From Lonicera japonica (Eukaryota > Streptophyta > Magnoliopsida > Dipsacales > Caprifoliaceae), in NCBI GenBank assembly GCA_021464415.1, contig CM038470.1, positions 33,722,099 through 33,786,098 on the forward strand: DNA of 64,000 nt. The letters are read 5' to 3'. The translations under genes and the position numbers were made by a program. The notes beneath the pieces were generated by a model. That model saw nothing but the letters and a program-made list of their open reading frames with translations. It was not told where the DNA came from and did no database searches. How positions within the stretch are numbered: the stretch's first letter is position 1; every line of letters begins with the position of its first letter. Shown here piece by piece: positions 11,727 through 24,096 of the stretch.

Positions 11727-11822
11727 GGAGTATATTTTTGTTGAGTCCTCATATCATCATCTCACCAACGACAATATATAGCTCCCAAATTGTTCGAGAT
11801 ATCCGGTTTCATCTCTCCCTCG

Positions 11823-12920
11823 ATGACGATTACGGATCTACCAAAAGATTTGGCAGAAGAGTTTCTATATATGTTGCCGGTGAAATTGTTGCTAAGGTGT
11901 AGGTGTGTTTGTAAAGCATGGCGTGCGACGATAGATGATCCTAGTTTCATTGCCAAGCACTTCAATCGCGCGACCTTCAACAAAAACGAATGCCTCCTCG
12001 TTAAACGTTTCGTCAAACAACATAGCAGGAACGTTTTGTCTTTTGTTTCCAAAGAAACGCTTGATTTTGTATCAACAGACATAGATGTACCCTTTTTCCA
12101 ACATCAACATACACAGGTGTTCGGTCCTTGCAATGGCATTATTTGTCTTGGTCATAATGGGGACATTGTTTTGTGTAACCCTGCGACAAGAGAATTCAAG
12201 GCACTTCCTCCTCTCATTGATGACGATTTACCAGGTTTGATGCAAAGTGAATTGGGTCTCGGATTTGGATTCGATGAAAAAAACAATGACTACAAGGTTG
12301 TTAGGATCATTGACATCTATTATCATACTCCTTATGGTGGTCGTGGCCATACTGTAAAAGCTGAAATATACAACTTAAGCAGTAATTCCTGGAGAAAGCT
12401 TGATGCTCGTCTGCCAAAAGTTTGGTTTTCATTTTGTTTTGAGCTGCTCTTTAATGGAGTATTTCATTGGTATGCACAAAACTCTCGTGATAATAGTAGA
12501 TACGAGTTGATCCTTTCTTTCCACATGAGCACGGAGGTGTTTAATGAAATACATTTCCCTGATACTTGCTATTGGAATAAGAGGAGGAGTCTTGTAGTCC
12601 TAAATAATGAATCTCTTGCCTTGATTCTTTTTGAGGATTATAATCAAGCACACAAAAACTTTGAGATATGGGTGATGAAGGAATATGGTGTCAAAGAGTC
12701 TTGGACCAAACAATTCACCGTTGGACCTCTTTTGGGTATCCATTCACCATTGTCATTTGGCAAGCACAACGAGCTCCTTTTGCAAAGCGACAACGGACAG
12801 CTGGTTTCTTGTGACCTCAACACCAACAAAATTAGGGATTTTGAAGTTTGTGGGGCTCCAACAAGTTTGGGAGCGGTTATGTACGTAGAGAGTTTAGTCT
12901 CATTGAAAAGGGCTGGGTAG
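11823..12920 (+). CDS. S-locus F-box (SLF)-like F-box/FBA protein, intact
   Basis: Single-exon gene of 365 residues; SLF proteins are usually about 380-390. The F-box is residues 3-46 (LPKDLAEEFLYMLPVKLLL...CVCKAW), the Skp1-binding part of an SCF ubiquitin ligase. An F-box-associated type 1 domain follows: GPCNGIICL (101-109), LCNPATREFKALPP (117-130), GLGFGFDEKNNDYKVVRI (145-162), FHMSTEVF (233-240), FEIWVMKEYGVKESW (280-294) and YVESLVSLKR (354-363). The spacing and wording are those of the SLF group (DIDVPFF, MSTEV, WVMKEYGV-ESW, YVESLV). Such proteins act in pollen cytosol, recognising non-self S-RNases for ubiquitination. The ATG is chosen because the F-box starts two codons later and the paralog keeps it; the upstream frame extension has no ATG. 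The F-box/FBA call is firm. The S-locus role is inferred from wording and the nearby RNase relic. Confidence 0.9.
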   Translation: MTITDLPKDLAEEFLYMLPVKLLLRCRCVCKAWRATIDDPSFIAKHFNRATFNKNECLLVKRFVKQHSRNVLSFVSKETLDFVSTDIDVPFFQHQHTQVFGPCNGIICLGHNGDIVLCNPATREFKALPPLIDDDLPGLMQSELGLGFGFDEKNNDYKVVRIIDIYYHTPYGGRGHTVKAEIYNLSSNSWRKLDARLPKVWFSFCFELLFNGVFHWYAQNSRDNSRYELILSFHMSTEVFNEIHFPDTCYWNKRRSLVVLNNESLALILFEDYNQAHKNFEIWVMKEYGVKESWTKQFTVGPLLGIHSPLSFGKHNELLLQSDNGQLVSCDLNTNKIRDFEVCGAPTSLGAVMYVESLVSLKRAG

Positions 12921-13361
12921 GTTGTGAGATACTTGCATAGTTCAGGGTTTGGATTGTATATATCACCTCGATCTAATGGTCCTCTTATTACAATGCATAT
13001 GAAGAGGACACTTTTGCAGATAAGAGTCGAAATTCTCTGTGTCAAATTGGATAAAGATTGTGTGATTTTATATATATATATATAATATATGTATATGTTG
13101 TGTACTTAAAGCTCATATTTCATTCATGATTAAAAACAAATAATTAATTGAGTTTTAGCAATTAATTAATTGTAGTAGATGCTCTAATAAAATGTAAATA
13201 TATATATTTGCCTTGTTTATTTGGATTTAAATTATCACTGCTTGACTTAATTACATTAAAGTGCTTAATTTATTCTCAAAAGATATAAATGATATAATAA
13301 ATTACAAGGTGTAAATGAAAGAGTGTTTTCATTATTAAATTTTAGAATAATATAATAAATT
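12921..13361. other. 3' flank of the SLF-like gene ('A' block)
   Basis: No gene seen. AT repeats (13,070-13,090). Pieces of this flank recur downstream in copy 2: 13,060-13,130 at 58,062-58,135 and 13,215-13,345 at 59,275-59,385. Confidence 0.5.
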
Positions 13362-13505
13362 ACATAGAGAGTTTAGTCTCAATGAAAAGGGCAAGGTAGG
13401 TTGTGACATAGAGCACACTTGCATAGTTCAGAGTTTGGATTGTATCATCTCTAGTAGTCTTCTTATTACAATGAAGAGGACACTTTTGCTGTTTAAAATT
13501 TGGAA
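13362..13505 (+). pseudogene. Detached 3' end of a second SLF-like gene
   Basis: Text equivalent to the last codons and 3' flank of an SLF-like gene ('atagagagtttagtctcaat' onward) with no body in front of it. It matches the 3' end of the copy-2 gene (53,178-53,330) better than the 3' end of its own neighbour at 12,885; for example the 'gacatagagca' stretch is shared only with copy 2. It therefore looks like the leftover of a second tandem gene that was deleted. Confidence 0.7.
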
Positions 13506-14130
13506 TCATCTGAGATAAGAGTCTGGTACTTACTTAAATTTATAAATGGAAATCGAGATATCTACCGCATCTTTGTGTGTCCTAACTTAAAGAAATTTAA
13601 ATTTCTAAATTGTAGGGGTGGGAATCCGATTCGGTGGTTTTTAGATCATCCACATCCAATCCGACATGCCCCTAGCAATCTCATTCAATCAAATCCAATT
13701 AACTTTTAGGTTGGATTGGTTTTAATGCAATCCAATTAAATAAAAAAAAATAAAGAAGAAAAAAGAGCCAATATGACAATTGACAAATAAATTTTCCAAA
13801 TTAGTAAATATGACAATAGAGAAAATAAAACCAACTATAATGCTATCCCTATAACTTGAGTTCACAGAATTCTCACATGAGCATTCTCTCTCCTCAAGTT
13901 ATTTCTCTATACCCAATTTAATTACTTAGATGCTTGTTTTTAATTAATCTTTAATTGAAAGATTATATTTACTGATTTATAAGGGAATCGCAACAACAAA
14001 TTGGACAAATTGGGTTATTTAACAAGTTAATTTATTTTGTCCCTCTTTAACATTAAAAATAAAAAAAAAACCTATGTCATTAAATTGTAGAAATAATAAT
14101 TTATCGGAAGAAATTATAACAATAAAACCT
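13506..14130. other. Duplicated non-coding flank ('B' then 'C' blocks)
   Basis: No gene seen. 13,506-13,930 matches 53,330-53,930 of copy 2; 13,940-14,130 matches 58,380-58,580. Confidence 0.5.
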
Positions 14131-15687
14131 TGTTGGTCGGAAAATAACCCTAGAGGGGGGTGAATAGGGTTTTTAAAACTAAATGCGGAATTTAAAAACT
14201 TTTCGAAAATCGTTTAAGTAAAACAAATTTGCTAAACAAAATTATCAAGGAATGCAATCAAATAATCAATTAAGCAAATAAACAATCTCAAGCAAACAAT
14301 AATACAACAAGTAAATAAAGAGATTGAGTTAGAAAGATTGAACCGATTTGAAGTCCAAGGCTTTTTGTCCACACGGTTTTGGTTTACCAAACCATAATTC
14401 GCTCTCGGTTAGTTCCCCGAGAATTTCCACTAAAATCAATCTCCTTCCGGGTGAAGATCAAACCTCTACAAGTGTTGTTGTCTTACTACACTCTTTACAA
14501 ATATTGCTTGACCACAATATTCACACAAGACTCTCTCTTGCTAACCTTGTGAGATTTACCTCTCACAATTTCTAAACAAGAATTAACCTTCTTGTTTTCC
14601 TATGAGATTGACCTCTCACAATTGAATACTAAAAGTTTGGTGATGCACACCAATTAACAATAACTCTCAAGTGTTTGTAGAATACAATTTAAGCTCACAC
14701 TAAAGTTATCTTGAATGATCAATATGATATAGCTCAAATAAAAGATGATTGATCAAAAACAATTTCTTGAATCTTTAGATGATGAAGATAGATGAAGAAT
14801 AGAGTATGAGAGTGATTCAAGCTGTTTAAAATGTGTCTTAAATAGTGTATATATAGTCCCAAAAGTGATATAGCCGTTCTAGAGGTTTGGTAGAAGTTTG
14901 GTACCAAAAATAGTATAAAATCAGAAATTCAACGGCTATATTCTGAAGCATCAGTCGACTAAGCAAAACCATCAGTCGACTGATGGACCCTTAGTCGACT
15001 GAGCAAAGTTGCTTAGTCGACTGATGGGCTCTGCTGCCCAACAGGCCAAAAGGCCAAAAATCCCAATTTTTGCACTTTTGCATTTAAGCTCCGAAATCAA
15101 TTCTAATACTTTGGGGACCTTAAAAATAAGTTCCTAAGACACCAATTTACGGGAAAAATCAAAATAATGATCGTTTGAATTTAATATGAATTTATTTCAA
15201 AACCGATTTTTGCTAAAATGATGTTTTGAAATGATTTTCGATTCAAACTGATTTTGATCAATCTAAGAATGATATTCCAATATGTATGAGCTATATAAAT
15301 AATCAAATAAGAAACTTTACATAATACCTAAGCACTCACTCAATTAACGAATGAACGAGTCTTTTAATGCTTCGATTTGTTTCTTCAATTTGATTCTTCA
15401 CTTGAAGCTTTTCCCTTGAAGCTTTGGCATATGATCCTTGATCTTTTGTGCTTCATAAAATGCATTACTAGCATGTGTGTGATAAGGATGATCTCTTGCT
15501 AGTCCATTGCTTTGTTGACTTGATCGGATATTGATTGAATGATCCTTATCAAACTTCCTTTGAGCAATCATGCTATTCTTGATTTTCCAAGTAAGAAAGC
15601 TATAATCTTAAATCAAGAACATGTTAAATTACACATGATTGATTTATTGTTATTATCAAAATAAGATTAAGACCTACAAGGTCAACA
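14131..15687 (-). mobile_element. Solo LTR, Ty1/copia family 'A', minus orientation
   Basis: Begins TGTTGGTCGG and ends GGTCAACA on the plus strand, the reverse of the LTR at 4,587. It is flanked by AACCT (14,126-14,130) and AACTT (15,688-15,692), a 5-base target duplication with one change. No internal region. It contains the AGTCGACT palindrome cluster (about 14,950-15,025). Copy 2 holds the empty site near 58,575 ('caaaacttaaatat'). Confidence 0.9.
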
Positions 15688-18600
15688 AACTTAAATATCC
15701 ATCAATTATTTTTAATTTAGTGCTATTTATTATTGTTGGTGCAAAAAACTGTGAAGGTATTTTAGACCACATAGTCAAATGAGTGAATCAAATGTTTAAC
15801 ACAACAAACGCAACAAACCCAACAGAGACAGATTTGTATAGGGAGGTTGGCCTCGTATGAAGATACAGGTTAGTTCTCCTCTGTGGAATAGAGTTAGGAA
15901 CTTGGCTTGCTTTATATTGATGATGGACAAACAACTATTACAAACTCACAAAAGCCTCTCCAGCTATTCTATCCTCACGATGTTACAATAAGAGTGTGCT
16001 CGAGTTACGCAAGTTCTGGCCTCTCTATTCTGGGAGCTCTACTAAGTGCTTCGAGCTACTATTTCTCATTTGTTTTTTTGCAATTGAATGTTGAATCTTC
16101 TCTTGCTCTTAGGATTGTCTAGTTTTTGCTAGATTGGTTGAACTTGGTTGTTGAAAGAAGTACATACTTCTTATCTATATGACTAGAAGGAAACGTGTGG
16201 CCAAAACTCTCAGAGCAGGTCTGAGGCCATGCTTCGATTGTCACCAACTCTAACCTTACTTCTCCATAAATTTTGGTGCATTAAATGCAATTGGTATGCA
16301 TTTAATGAAGGTGAGGGGAGTTCTGTGTGCTCTGTAAAGCAGGTGGCAGCCGCTCGTACTTCAGCAAATCACTCTTGCAGAGTGGTTGGGCGAGAGGGAG
16401 CTCCAGAGCTTCGCAATTTAATGTACGTAAACTAACTTTCTAGCAGGTACCCAATTCGTGTGGGGCTCTATCTTTCTTATGGTGACCCATGTAACGCCCC
16501 AATTTTGATTCGCATGTTAATTTTAGTTTGGGTGATAAGTTTTATTTTAATTAAGAGTTTAGTAGATTGGACACCTCTAACATGTCTCTATAGTCGTAAT
16601 ACAATTGCGTGAGTGTTCATTTTTACCATTAAAATGGACCGAATGCGAATCGAGGTGTTAATCGGTCCTTGCTTACATTTTGTCTTAAATCTCGCTTTGG
16701 ATAGTGAATTTTGGATCCGAGATAAATTTTATAGTTTTAACACTTCTAACGTGTTCCAATAACATATTCACACTTGTGTGCATGGTCAAAACACAATTCG
16801 GATTATCCGAATGAGTTTTGGTTACTCAAACCTCGCTTTTGCCTTTTTACCGATAAGGAAATCGCGCTAAATGGTCATTCTTACTTTAAGGGATGGTTTA
16901 ATCAATTCAACACCTCCTACAAGTCATATTAGTGATTTTGCATATGATTCTATGGTTGAAATGAATTTTGGATATCCGTAGTTGAATTCGATAGGTTGAT
17001 GGTGAAAAAATCAAGTTTCGGCAAAATGAGTTTTTGTCAAACTTTGGAAGACCATAACTTCTTCATCCGAACTCCAAATAACTCATCGTTTGAACTGTTA
17101 GGAAGTTATTTGACCCCTTTTCAACTCTAATGTTGGAAGCTAAGGCTAAATTAAGCTCTATGAAGGTCGAAACTGATCGCAAAGTTGTTGACAGAACTAG
17201 CCTGATGCACAGTGATAGTTGTTGTTTTTGTCAGGTTGCTATATTCTACACATTTTTGGTATTACTCCATCCATAATTGATAAAAGTTGTAGCTTCTCGA
17301 ATCCTTTTTTTGATGATATATGGATTCTCTAAATCGGAGTTTCGAGTGAAAAGTTATGCCCAAAATACAAACAGTGTGTTGGGCACATTTTATTACTCGG
17401 GTTGACCAATTTTTGACTATTTTGACCCAATTTTATTCAATTTTCACCCTAATTCAAAGGAATTCGACCATGGTACTCTCAAAAACATCTAAGACAAATT
17501 CTAGAGGGAGAAATGGGAGAAATGTGGGTGGATTTTGGGGGTTTTACACCTTGGATCAAGGGTTGGTCATCAAACACTCAAATTCTTCATCTTTTTCAAC
17601 ATCACCGTGCTTTCCACCACCCGGAGCTTTGAAATTCTAGGAGAATGTTCCGGTCTAGCCTTCACTATCATTTTAAAGCACTTCAATCTTGTGGATAGAG
17701 CACCATAAAGGTGGGAACATTAATATGAAAGTTAATTTGCAAAGTATTACTTGTTGCATGTTCTTCATACTAGTAAATTGGGGATTTTGGTATGAATTTT
17801 GATTGGCTTGCATGCATGAGCTTGGGGTTACAATATATGATTTCTTTTGATGTATAAACACTTAAAATAACCTTAATTTGATGATCAAGCCAACATCCCC
17901 GCTTGCATGTTATAGTTTTACATACATGGACCTAAAACCCACCATAGCGAATAGTTTTGTAACACTAGTTGTACATTATCATAGATGGATTTGATGTGGG
18001 TTTTAGGATAGAAATGGTTTCCAAAAACATGTATATGACTACCATATAGATATTACGCATGATTGATATAAAATGACTTAAACCCACACCTTTCTAAATT
18101 ATGGATATATGAGTATATGTTTGTAAAAAGTAACAATTGTGGGTTAATCATGTAGATTGGGTACTAAAACTTATAAAATGATATTTGTTGAGATTTGTTT
18201 AGATATCATATGGTGATAACATATTTGACAAAAAAAATGCTAATGGTTAGCTTATAACTTTTTCGTAAAGTATGGAATTTTACTACGACTTCATTATTCT
18301 ATGGGATTCTAAACCTACGGAAGGTTGTTATATTTTTTCCTATGAATGGGATTAATTATGACAAGTTTTTATATCTTATTATGGTTTGGAGAGTTATTCA
18401 TGTTACTTTTATCCGGCACTAACGTTATACCAGTTGGATATTATACTTTAGTTGCTTGGATGTAATTATTATTATACATTAGCCTATGGCAGGCTTGTCA
18501 CTAGGTGTCCTATGGGAGGACTTGGCTATCAGAGCCATAACCTATTACGTCCTATGGGAGGACTTGGCTATAGCAGCCATATTACTATTGTTCCTTTGGA

Positions 18601-19558
18601 AGGAACGTAACTAGGATAAATCCGAACTACTGGTTACATTATTGTTCCCGTGGACATAACATAATTAGGATAGATTCAAGTTACCAGTTACACATGTCCT
18701 GTGGATGGACGGAGCAGCAAGTATCATACGGTGGTATATAACTAGTACCTACTTTTAATATGAGTATACTTGGCGGTATTTCCTTCCGTACTGTATTTTT
18801 GGTGATACGATCGAATTCATTTTATCCATTGGGCTGTGATGGCACTTACTTTATTTTTGTGGCATTTTAGATGAGTATTGCGTATATGTATATGGTATAC
18901 GTATGACTACTCTTATTTTCAATATTGCATGTTGCTTGTGTATTCCTACATGTATTTTAATATATGAAACCCTATAATTTCCACTGAGCATGTGTTTAGC
19001 TCAATCCCATTTTTCAAACCAGTTTTGTAGCTATATTCATAGGATGGAGTGTTTATTATATCTAGATGCCTCTGATGACCCTAGATACATAGTAGTTGTC
19101 CACGGTTTGACAACTTAGTTTGCTTAGACTTAATAATTTGTCTTATTTATTTAATTTGAGTTGTATTGTATTAAGTTCAAGAATTTACTTTGAATTTTAT
19201 AATCAAGTTGTATTTGGAGATTTAAATAAGTTTGACGAATTAATTGACTACTTTACTAGAACATATATGGTTGGACTGTGGATGGAATTTTGTTTAATAA
19301 TTATGTTTGTTTGAGAAATGATTTGATGAGTATAGTTTAAACAGGTTTTGGTTATTAGTAAAACAGAGAAGACCATGCCGAATTTTTAAAAAAAAATCTA
19401 AGATACATCTTCTTATATTTATTTTGTTTCACTCATATAATTTTATAAAATGAGTAATTCCTTAAGAAATGTTTTTAATTAATGATAAACTTCTCACTTT
19501 TCCCGCCATTGTGAGTGTCGGCTCCGTCCGTGATTAATCGGCTCCCAGAGGTTAAGCC

Positions 19559-22137
19559 TGTGACGCCCCAAAATCCCGTTCAGAGGATTTTACCTCCGGG
19601 ACCCGGTTAGCCACGGAGTCGTACGCGACGACGGGTGATCAGGTGTAAAACTTGTAATTTTATACCAAAAACATGTTCAAGAAATAAAATCATTTTAAAA
19701 GAAATTCTGGCATGTGGAGTTTATTTATAAAGCAATACCAAAACCTGTTAGAATTTATATACGATCCATATTCAATAGATACTCCACATTTAAGAAAAAT
19801 CATTTATACAAAGCCTCAACTGAGGTCTCAATCTTAATGAACTTTATATCAAAATACAACACTGTAATACATAATCATTTACTAACTAATCAAGTAGTAC
19901 ATAAGTCGTTTCCTAACGACTTAAGTGACTAGGGTTCATCAGAGCTATGTAGACTTGTGCTCGTACCATTCCCGCGAACACCTGCAAAACCTGGTTTGGA
20001 AAATGGGAGTGAGCCAAACGGGCTCAGTGGGAACTATAAGAGTTTGTATAGGAGAATAGGTTAGAAATCATGCATGCCATGCAATGCAATATAATGAAAG
20101 TAAAGTTGGTTTATATGCTGCTTCTGTGTAATAAATCTCCTCTGGGTAGAAATATGTATATGCAAATGTAAATACATGTACGTATACAATACATTTAAGA
20201 AGCAGCCAATGTATGGAAAACCTTTTCGTGAACTATGTATATATAATGTCCCCAACCCAAAGTACAAGAAAAGCAATGTACGTATACATATACATCATCG
20301 TACTACATAAGCCACAACACCGCGACTAGATCTATCACATCAATCACATATATCAACTCACGTCTAGGATTTTCATATATCTACTGTACAGAGATAGCCG
20401 GCACTCGGTTTCTTCTTCCCAAGGCAGGGACCACCTACCAGGTCCACCTAGACGCTACCTCACGCAGCCACACAGGCATACGCTACCTCACGCAGCCACA
20501 CAGGCATACGCTACCTCACGCCGCCATAAAGGCGCACGCTACAATAATACTCACGTAGCCACCAAGGCTATACGCTACCGGTAATCACCATCTATCTAGT
20601 ACGAACGGTGTGGCCATCCGATATGAAATCACATAAATCATCTCATCAAATCAATGAAATCACAAGAATATAGAATCGAACATATATACATATGAATATA
20701 CATGCATTCCATATGTATTCGTAAAACTTGTATATATGTATATATCCATAGTGTAAAACATGTATTGGTATTGTTGAGATTTAACAAGATCCGCCAAGTC
20801 CGTCAGTTAAGAAAGGAAACCATAAAAATCCTTAATTTGGGAGGTTTCATAACTTTCATCAAATTGGCCCCAAGCCAAGTCTAATATAATCAAATAGTGT
20901 ATACGAGTTCCCAATTAGCCTCCCAATATGATTTAAAGACTTCATTTATTCAAAACACATTTATGTATTTGACCAGCATACTTACGGACTGGCTAGGTAA
21001 GTAGAAAATCTCATAAATATAGCTCATAGCTTAAATACAACAACAATACCACCAATATATGTAACTTTATCCGAAATATACTTTAAATCCCATATATGAC
21101 ATCATACATAAGCGTATCAAAGCTTAGCGTATATACTCATATGCGTACTTGAAAGTTATATACCAAACTTTCTCATAAATCATTTAATATTAGGGCTTTT
21201 TGTATAAAATAGTTATTGAGGTCATATATGATGTAAATCTATCAAAAAGATCCAAAGAAATTGACCCAAGCCCCGTGCATATGCAACTTTGAGTAGAAAA
21301 CCTAGGTTTAGTTTGATTTGGTGTAAATATGTTGTAATAACTTGAAAAGAAGTTTAAATACTATTGTTCCCACCTTAGGAGGGTCAATCCCTCGAAGAAA
21401 TGTCGTTGAATCGAGCCGGAACCGCGTAGAAGCGAAAACCCCCAAGTTGTAGCTATAAACCCTAGAAATGGTGGATGAAGGTGGAGAAGATGATGAAGAT
21501 GATGATGAAGATGGTTATGATGGCGTGGTTTTGATGCGGAAGAATTCGCCTTAGATGATCACGAGATCCTCCCCAAAATCGCCCTCAATCTCTCTCTAAA
21601 GGCTCTCCAATTGGTGGGGTGAAATGAGGATGAAAGGAGAAGAAGAAATGTATAAAAAACCTGTCCAGCACGATGGAGTCGACTCCCTACTGTTCATGGA
21701 GTCGACTCCCTAGGCCTGAAGGTGCCCCTTTCAGCTTTTGGTCAAAAGCTCGACTTCGCATGCACTTTTGGGCCTCAAGGAGTTGGAATTGGCTCTCGGC
21801 CAAAACACGAAAGTTGTAGAGGGCATTGAGATGAAGACGTGGCCGAAAACGGGGACTCATTTGGAGTTCAGATGAGGAAGTTATGGTCTTCCAAAGTTGG
21901 GCAAAAATCATCAATCGCGTAGGATCGAAACTTGTGATTTTCGAGCCGATTTTCGTCCGAGCCACCCGAAACAACTTATGGTCATTATAACACACTTAAA
22001 TATATTAATATGACTTATTGGAAGTTTCCAAACCATACCAACCTTTATAGAACCCAATTTGGCCCTTCGGAGCCCGATTCTGCCTTATACGTGATATAGG
22101 TTGCGATTTACAAGAGATGATTAAACCGGGTGTTACA
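19559..22137 (-). mobile_element. Inner solo Ty3/gypsy LTR, opposite orientation
   Basis: 2,579 bases with ends TGTGACGCCCC and GGTGTTACA, flanked by a perfect 5-base duplication AAGCC (19,554-19,558 and 22,138-22,142). It is the reverse complement of the same family as its host LTR: both share the 'ggaagaccataacttc' text and the CTCT-AACG-GATTTGGGGCGTCACA terminus. It contains a 28-base tandem array and two GGAGTCGACTCC palindromes (21,675-21,686 and 21,698-21,709). Open frames inside it, such as 21,687-21,995, are LTR sequence, not genes. Confidence 0.88.
20452..20575. repeat. 28-base tandem repeat inside the gypsy LTR
   Basis: Units start ACGCTACCTCACGCAGCC at 20,452, 20,480, 20,508 and 20,536, exactly 28 bases apart; the last units are diverged. 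Confidence 0.9.
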
Positions 22138-22287
22138 AAGCCTCTTAACGAGATTTGGGGCGTCACAACCTAATAGGACTCCCCTGAGCTCCTCCTACTG
22201 GGGCAAGCCTGATTGTTGATGTGAGCGGCCACATGTCATCACATGGTTGGCATGAGAAATTAGATTAATAATTTGCACCATCAATCA

Positions 22288-22880
22288 TATTTATAGATTA
22301 TTTGTCTTTTGGCCTTCAAAATTTTCTCTTATTTATATTTTGGTCTTAATTTTTTTAAATAATTATACTTTTGCCTTTATTTTTGAAAAATTTATTTTGT
22401 TATTATTACCCTAGTTTAAAATAAACCTATTTCTAAATAACTAAAATTTACAAACCGTTACACATTTCATTTCATCCGAGCCACAATCATTAACATTCTT
22501 TTTTCATTAAATCTTGATACAACTTAACATTACATATTTATATTACAAACAAGTGCAATCGTACATGTACATGTATATACACACAATTTTGATATACTTT
22601 CAATTAAATTAAACAACTTTATATAAAATAATTAATTGTAATACCATCATGAAAAGGCGATACAAAAACCGCTTATTAAATTTTGTGCCAAGAGTTCAAA
22701 AGGAATTAACGATCCCATCTTCAATAGTTTTTTTTATCCAAGCGATTTTCGATTTATAAATGAAATATAGAAAAAACCTTCTCCAATGCTACTTTTTGTA
22801 GAAGTTTCTATACGAATTGAGAGCTGATTCATATGGAAATTTTTGTGTCCGTTTCTACATGAAAAAGTGAAGATAGAAAA
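22288..22880. other. Duplicated non-coding stretch
   Basis: No gene seen. Matches 58,615-59,185 of copy 2, directly continuing the host sequence interrupted at 15,733. Confidence 0.55.
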
Positions 22881-24010
22881 TTTCTAATTGAACATGGAAT
22901 AGTAAATGCAATCTCTTTGAATATTATAAATCCCATTAATTCTATCTCTTCCAAAATAAATGACAAATAACAAGGAAATAAAATTATAATGGGTATCAAT
23001 TCTTTTATGCTTTTCTAACCATTTAAAAAAAGTGAAAATTAAATATAGAAATTTAATTAAAAAGTCTCGACACATGAAGTATAAATGAAAAAGGTAGAAT
23101 TTACCATTTGAAATGGTTGTAATGGATTATATGATTGTTATTTTCTTTAATGGGTGTTCTTATATGCACCCAACAAACTTCCATTCGAACCCAATTAGAG
23201 ATAACTTTCAACGCACCCTATTCAATTTCACAATTATGATATTTCAACTCACCCACCTAATTTGTCAAAACTATACAAGGTCACAAAAATATTTTTCACA
23301 CCCCACCCCTCTAAATTAATACGAATTTTTTTTATCACTGTCTGGTTGACTTCTTTGGTAACTATTACTTCCAATTTGATCACCTATATCTTACTTTTTC
23401 CTCTTTCATAGAAAGTTATCCAACATGCTTCTTCATTCTAAACATGAACATCGCCCAAGATCAAGAAATCCATGGGGCAAAAGGTAATTTAAATGAACCA
23501 ATCTTAAGAAGTACTTTAAACATTTCCTAGCTCGTCATGCTTTTCTTTCTAGTACCTCAAAGACCTATAGCTCCATGTTCCCAAATTGGTTAGTAGACCT
23601 TATGTACCTTGATCAATGATCTATTCTTGCTACTGGTGAAGTTTATCAAAAATTAAAAGAGAAGCATAATTATAATGGGACTTGGGCGAACTCAAATTGA
23701 AAGAGAAGTATACGATCGTATTAATTTATTCTATCTTAATAAAATACCAAAAAGAACTTGATACTCTCAAGAATTTTCTCTCTGAATAATATGGGAATTG
23801 AAATTTTTTTATGAAGATGTCGACTGCGCTTTGCTCTCCATCTAAAGACCTAATATTCATTGACAGTTTCAAAATATAAAAATCAAACTAATTTCCTAAT
23901 TAATAAAAAAAATAAAAGAAAAATAATCCAATAGCTAAAAATAGCTTATATCGTCTATAAAATTGTTGGCTCAAATTTATATTGATTTGAAAAGTAATCG
24001 GTTTTTAATT
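22881..24010. other. Unassigned AT-rich stretch
   Basis: No gene, repeat boundary or duplicated partner recognised. Short open frames (22,884-23,075 minus, 23,113-23,319 plus) have no domain-like features. Confidence 0.3.
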
Positions 24011-24096
24011 ACATAAATTGGTTGGGCGTGGGATTTGAACAATGGTCTAAGCATGAGTAGAAAGCTGGCCACTTGCCATCTAGGCTAAGGACCCCA
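24011..24096 (-). mobile_element. tRNA-like SINE head
   Basis: On the minus strand a box A (TAGCCTAGATGG, about 24,074-24,085) and a box B (GTTCAAATCC, about 24,031-24,040) sit at tRNA-like spacing inside a tRNA-like 5' region starting GGGGTCCTTAGCC. The tail and target duplication were not found, so the element limits are uncertain. A decayed tRNA pseudogene is the alternative. Confidence 0.5.

Larger units (their letters stand above)
16490..22167 (+). mobile_element. Solo Ty3/gypsy LTR of about 3.1 kb, itself interrupted
   Basis: Begins TGTAACGCCCC and ends GATTTGGGGCGTCACA, flanked by ACCCA (16,485-16,489) and ACCTA (22,168-22,172). The inner LTR at 19,559-22,137 splits it very close to its 3' end; removing that and one AAGCC leaves about 3,090 bases. 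It carries 'aactttggaagaccataacttc' text (about 17,040), shared with the inner LTR, and 'cctatgggaggacttggcta' tandem units (18,508-18,580). Long LTRs of this style suggest the Tekay/Del chromovirus group, but no internal domains are present to prove it. Confidence 0.8.
15734..22287. mobile_element. Unclassified element of about 0.87 kb interrupted by nested gypsy LTRs
   Basis: After subtracting the nested insertion (16,490-22,172), the outer element is 15,734-16,489 plus 22,173-22,287. Its ends are TGTTGGTGCAAAA and TTTGCACCATCAATCA, so it could be a TG...CA solo LTR or an inverted-end element (shared core GGTGCAAA). The uninterrupted equivalent 'gctatttattatatttatag' lies in copy 2 near 58,610. 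The target duplication cannot be fixed because the site is a run of A and T. No coding domain seen. Confidence 0.6.

Noticed and set aside
11790..11822. N-terminal extension of the SLF-like gene
   Set aside because: The extension has no ATG, is not kept in frame in the paralog, and the F-box begins right after the ATG at 11,823.
16490..22167. One giant hairpin transposon with TGTAACGCCCC inverted ends
   Set aside because: The AAGCC duplication around 19,559-22,137 and ACCCA/ACCTA around the whole fit two nested solo LTRs of one family better.
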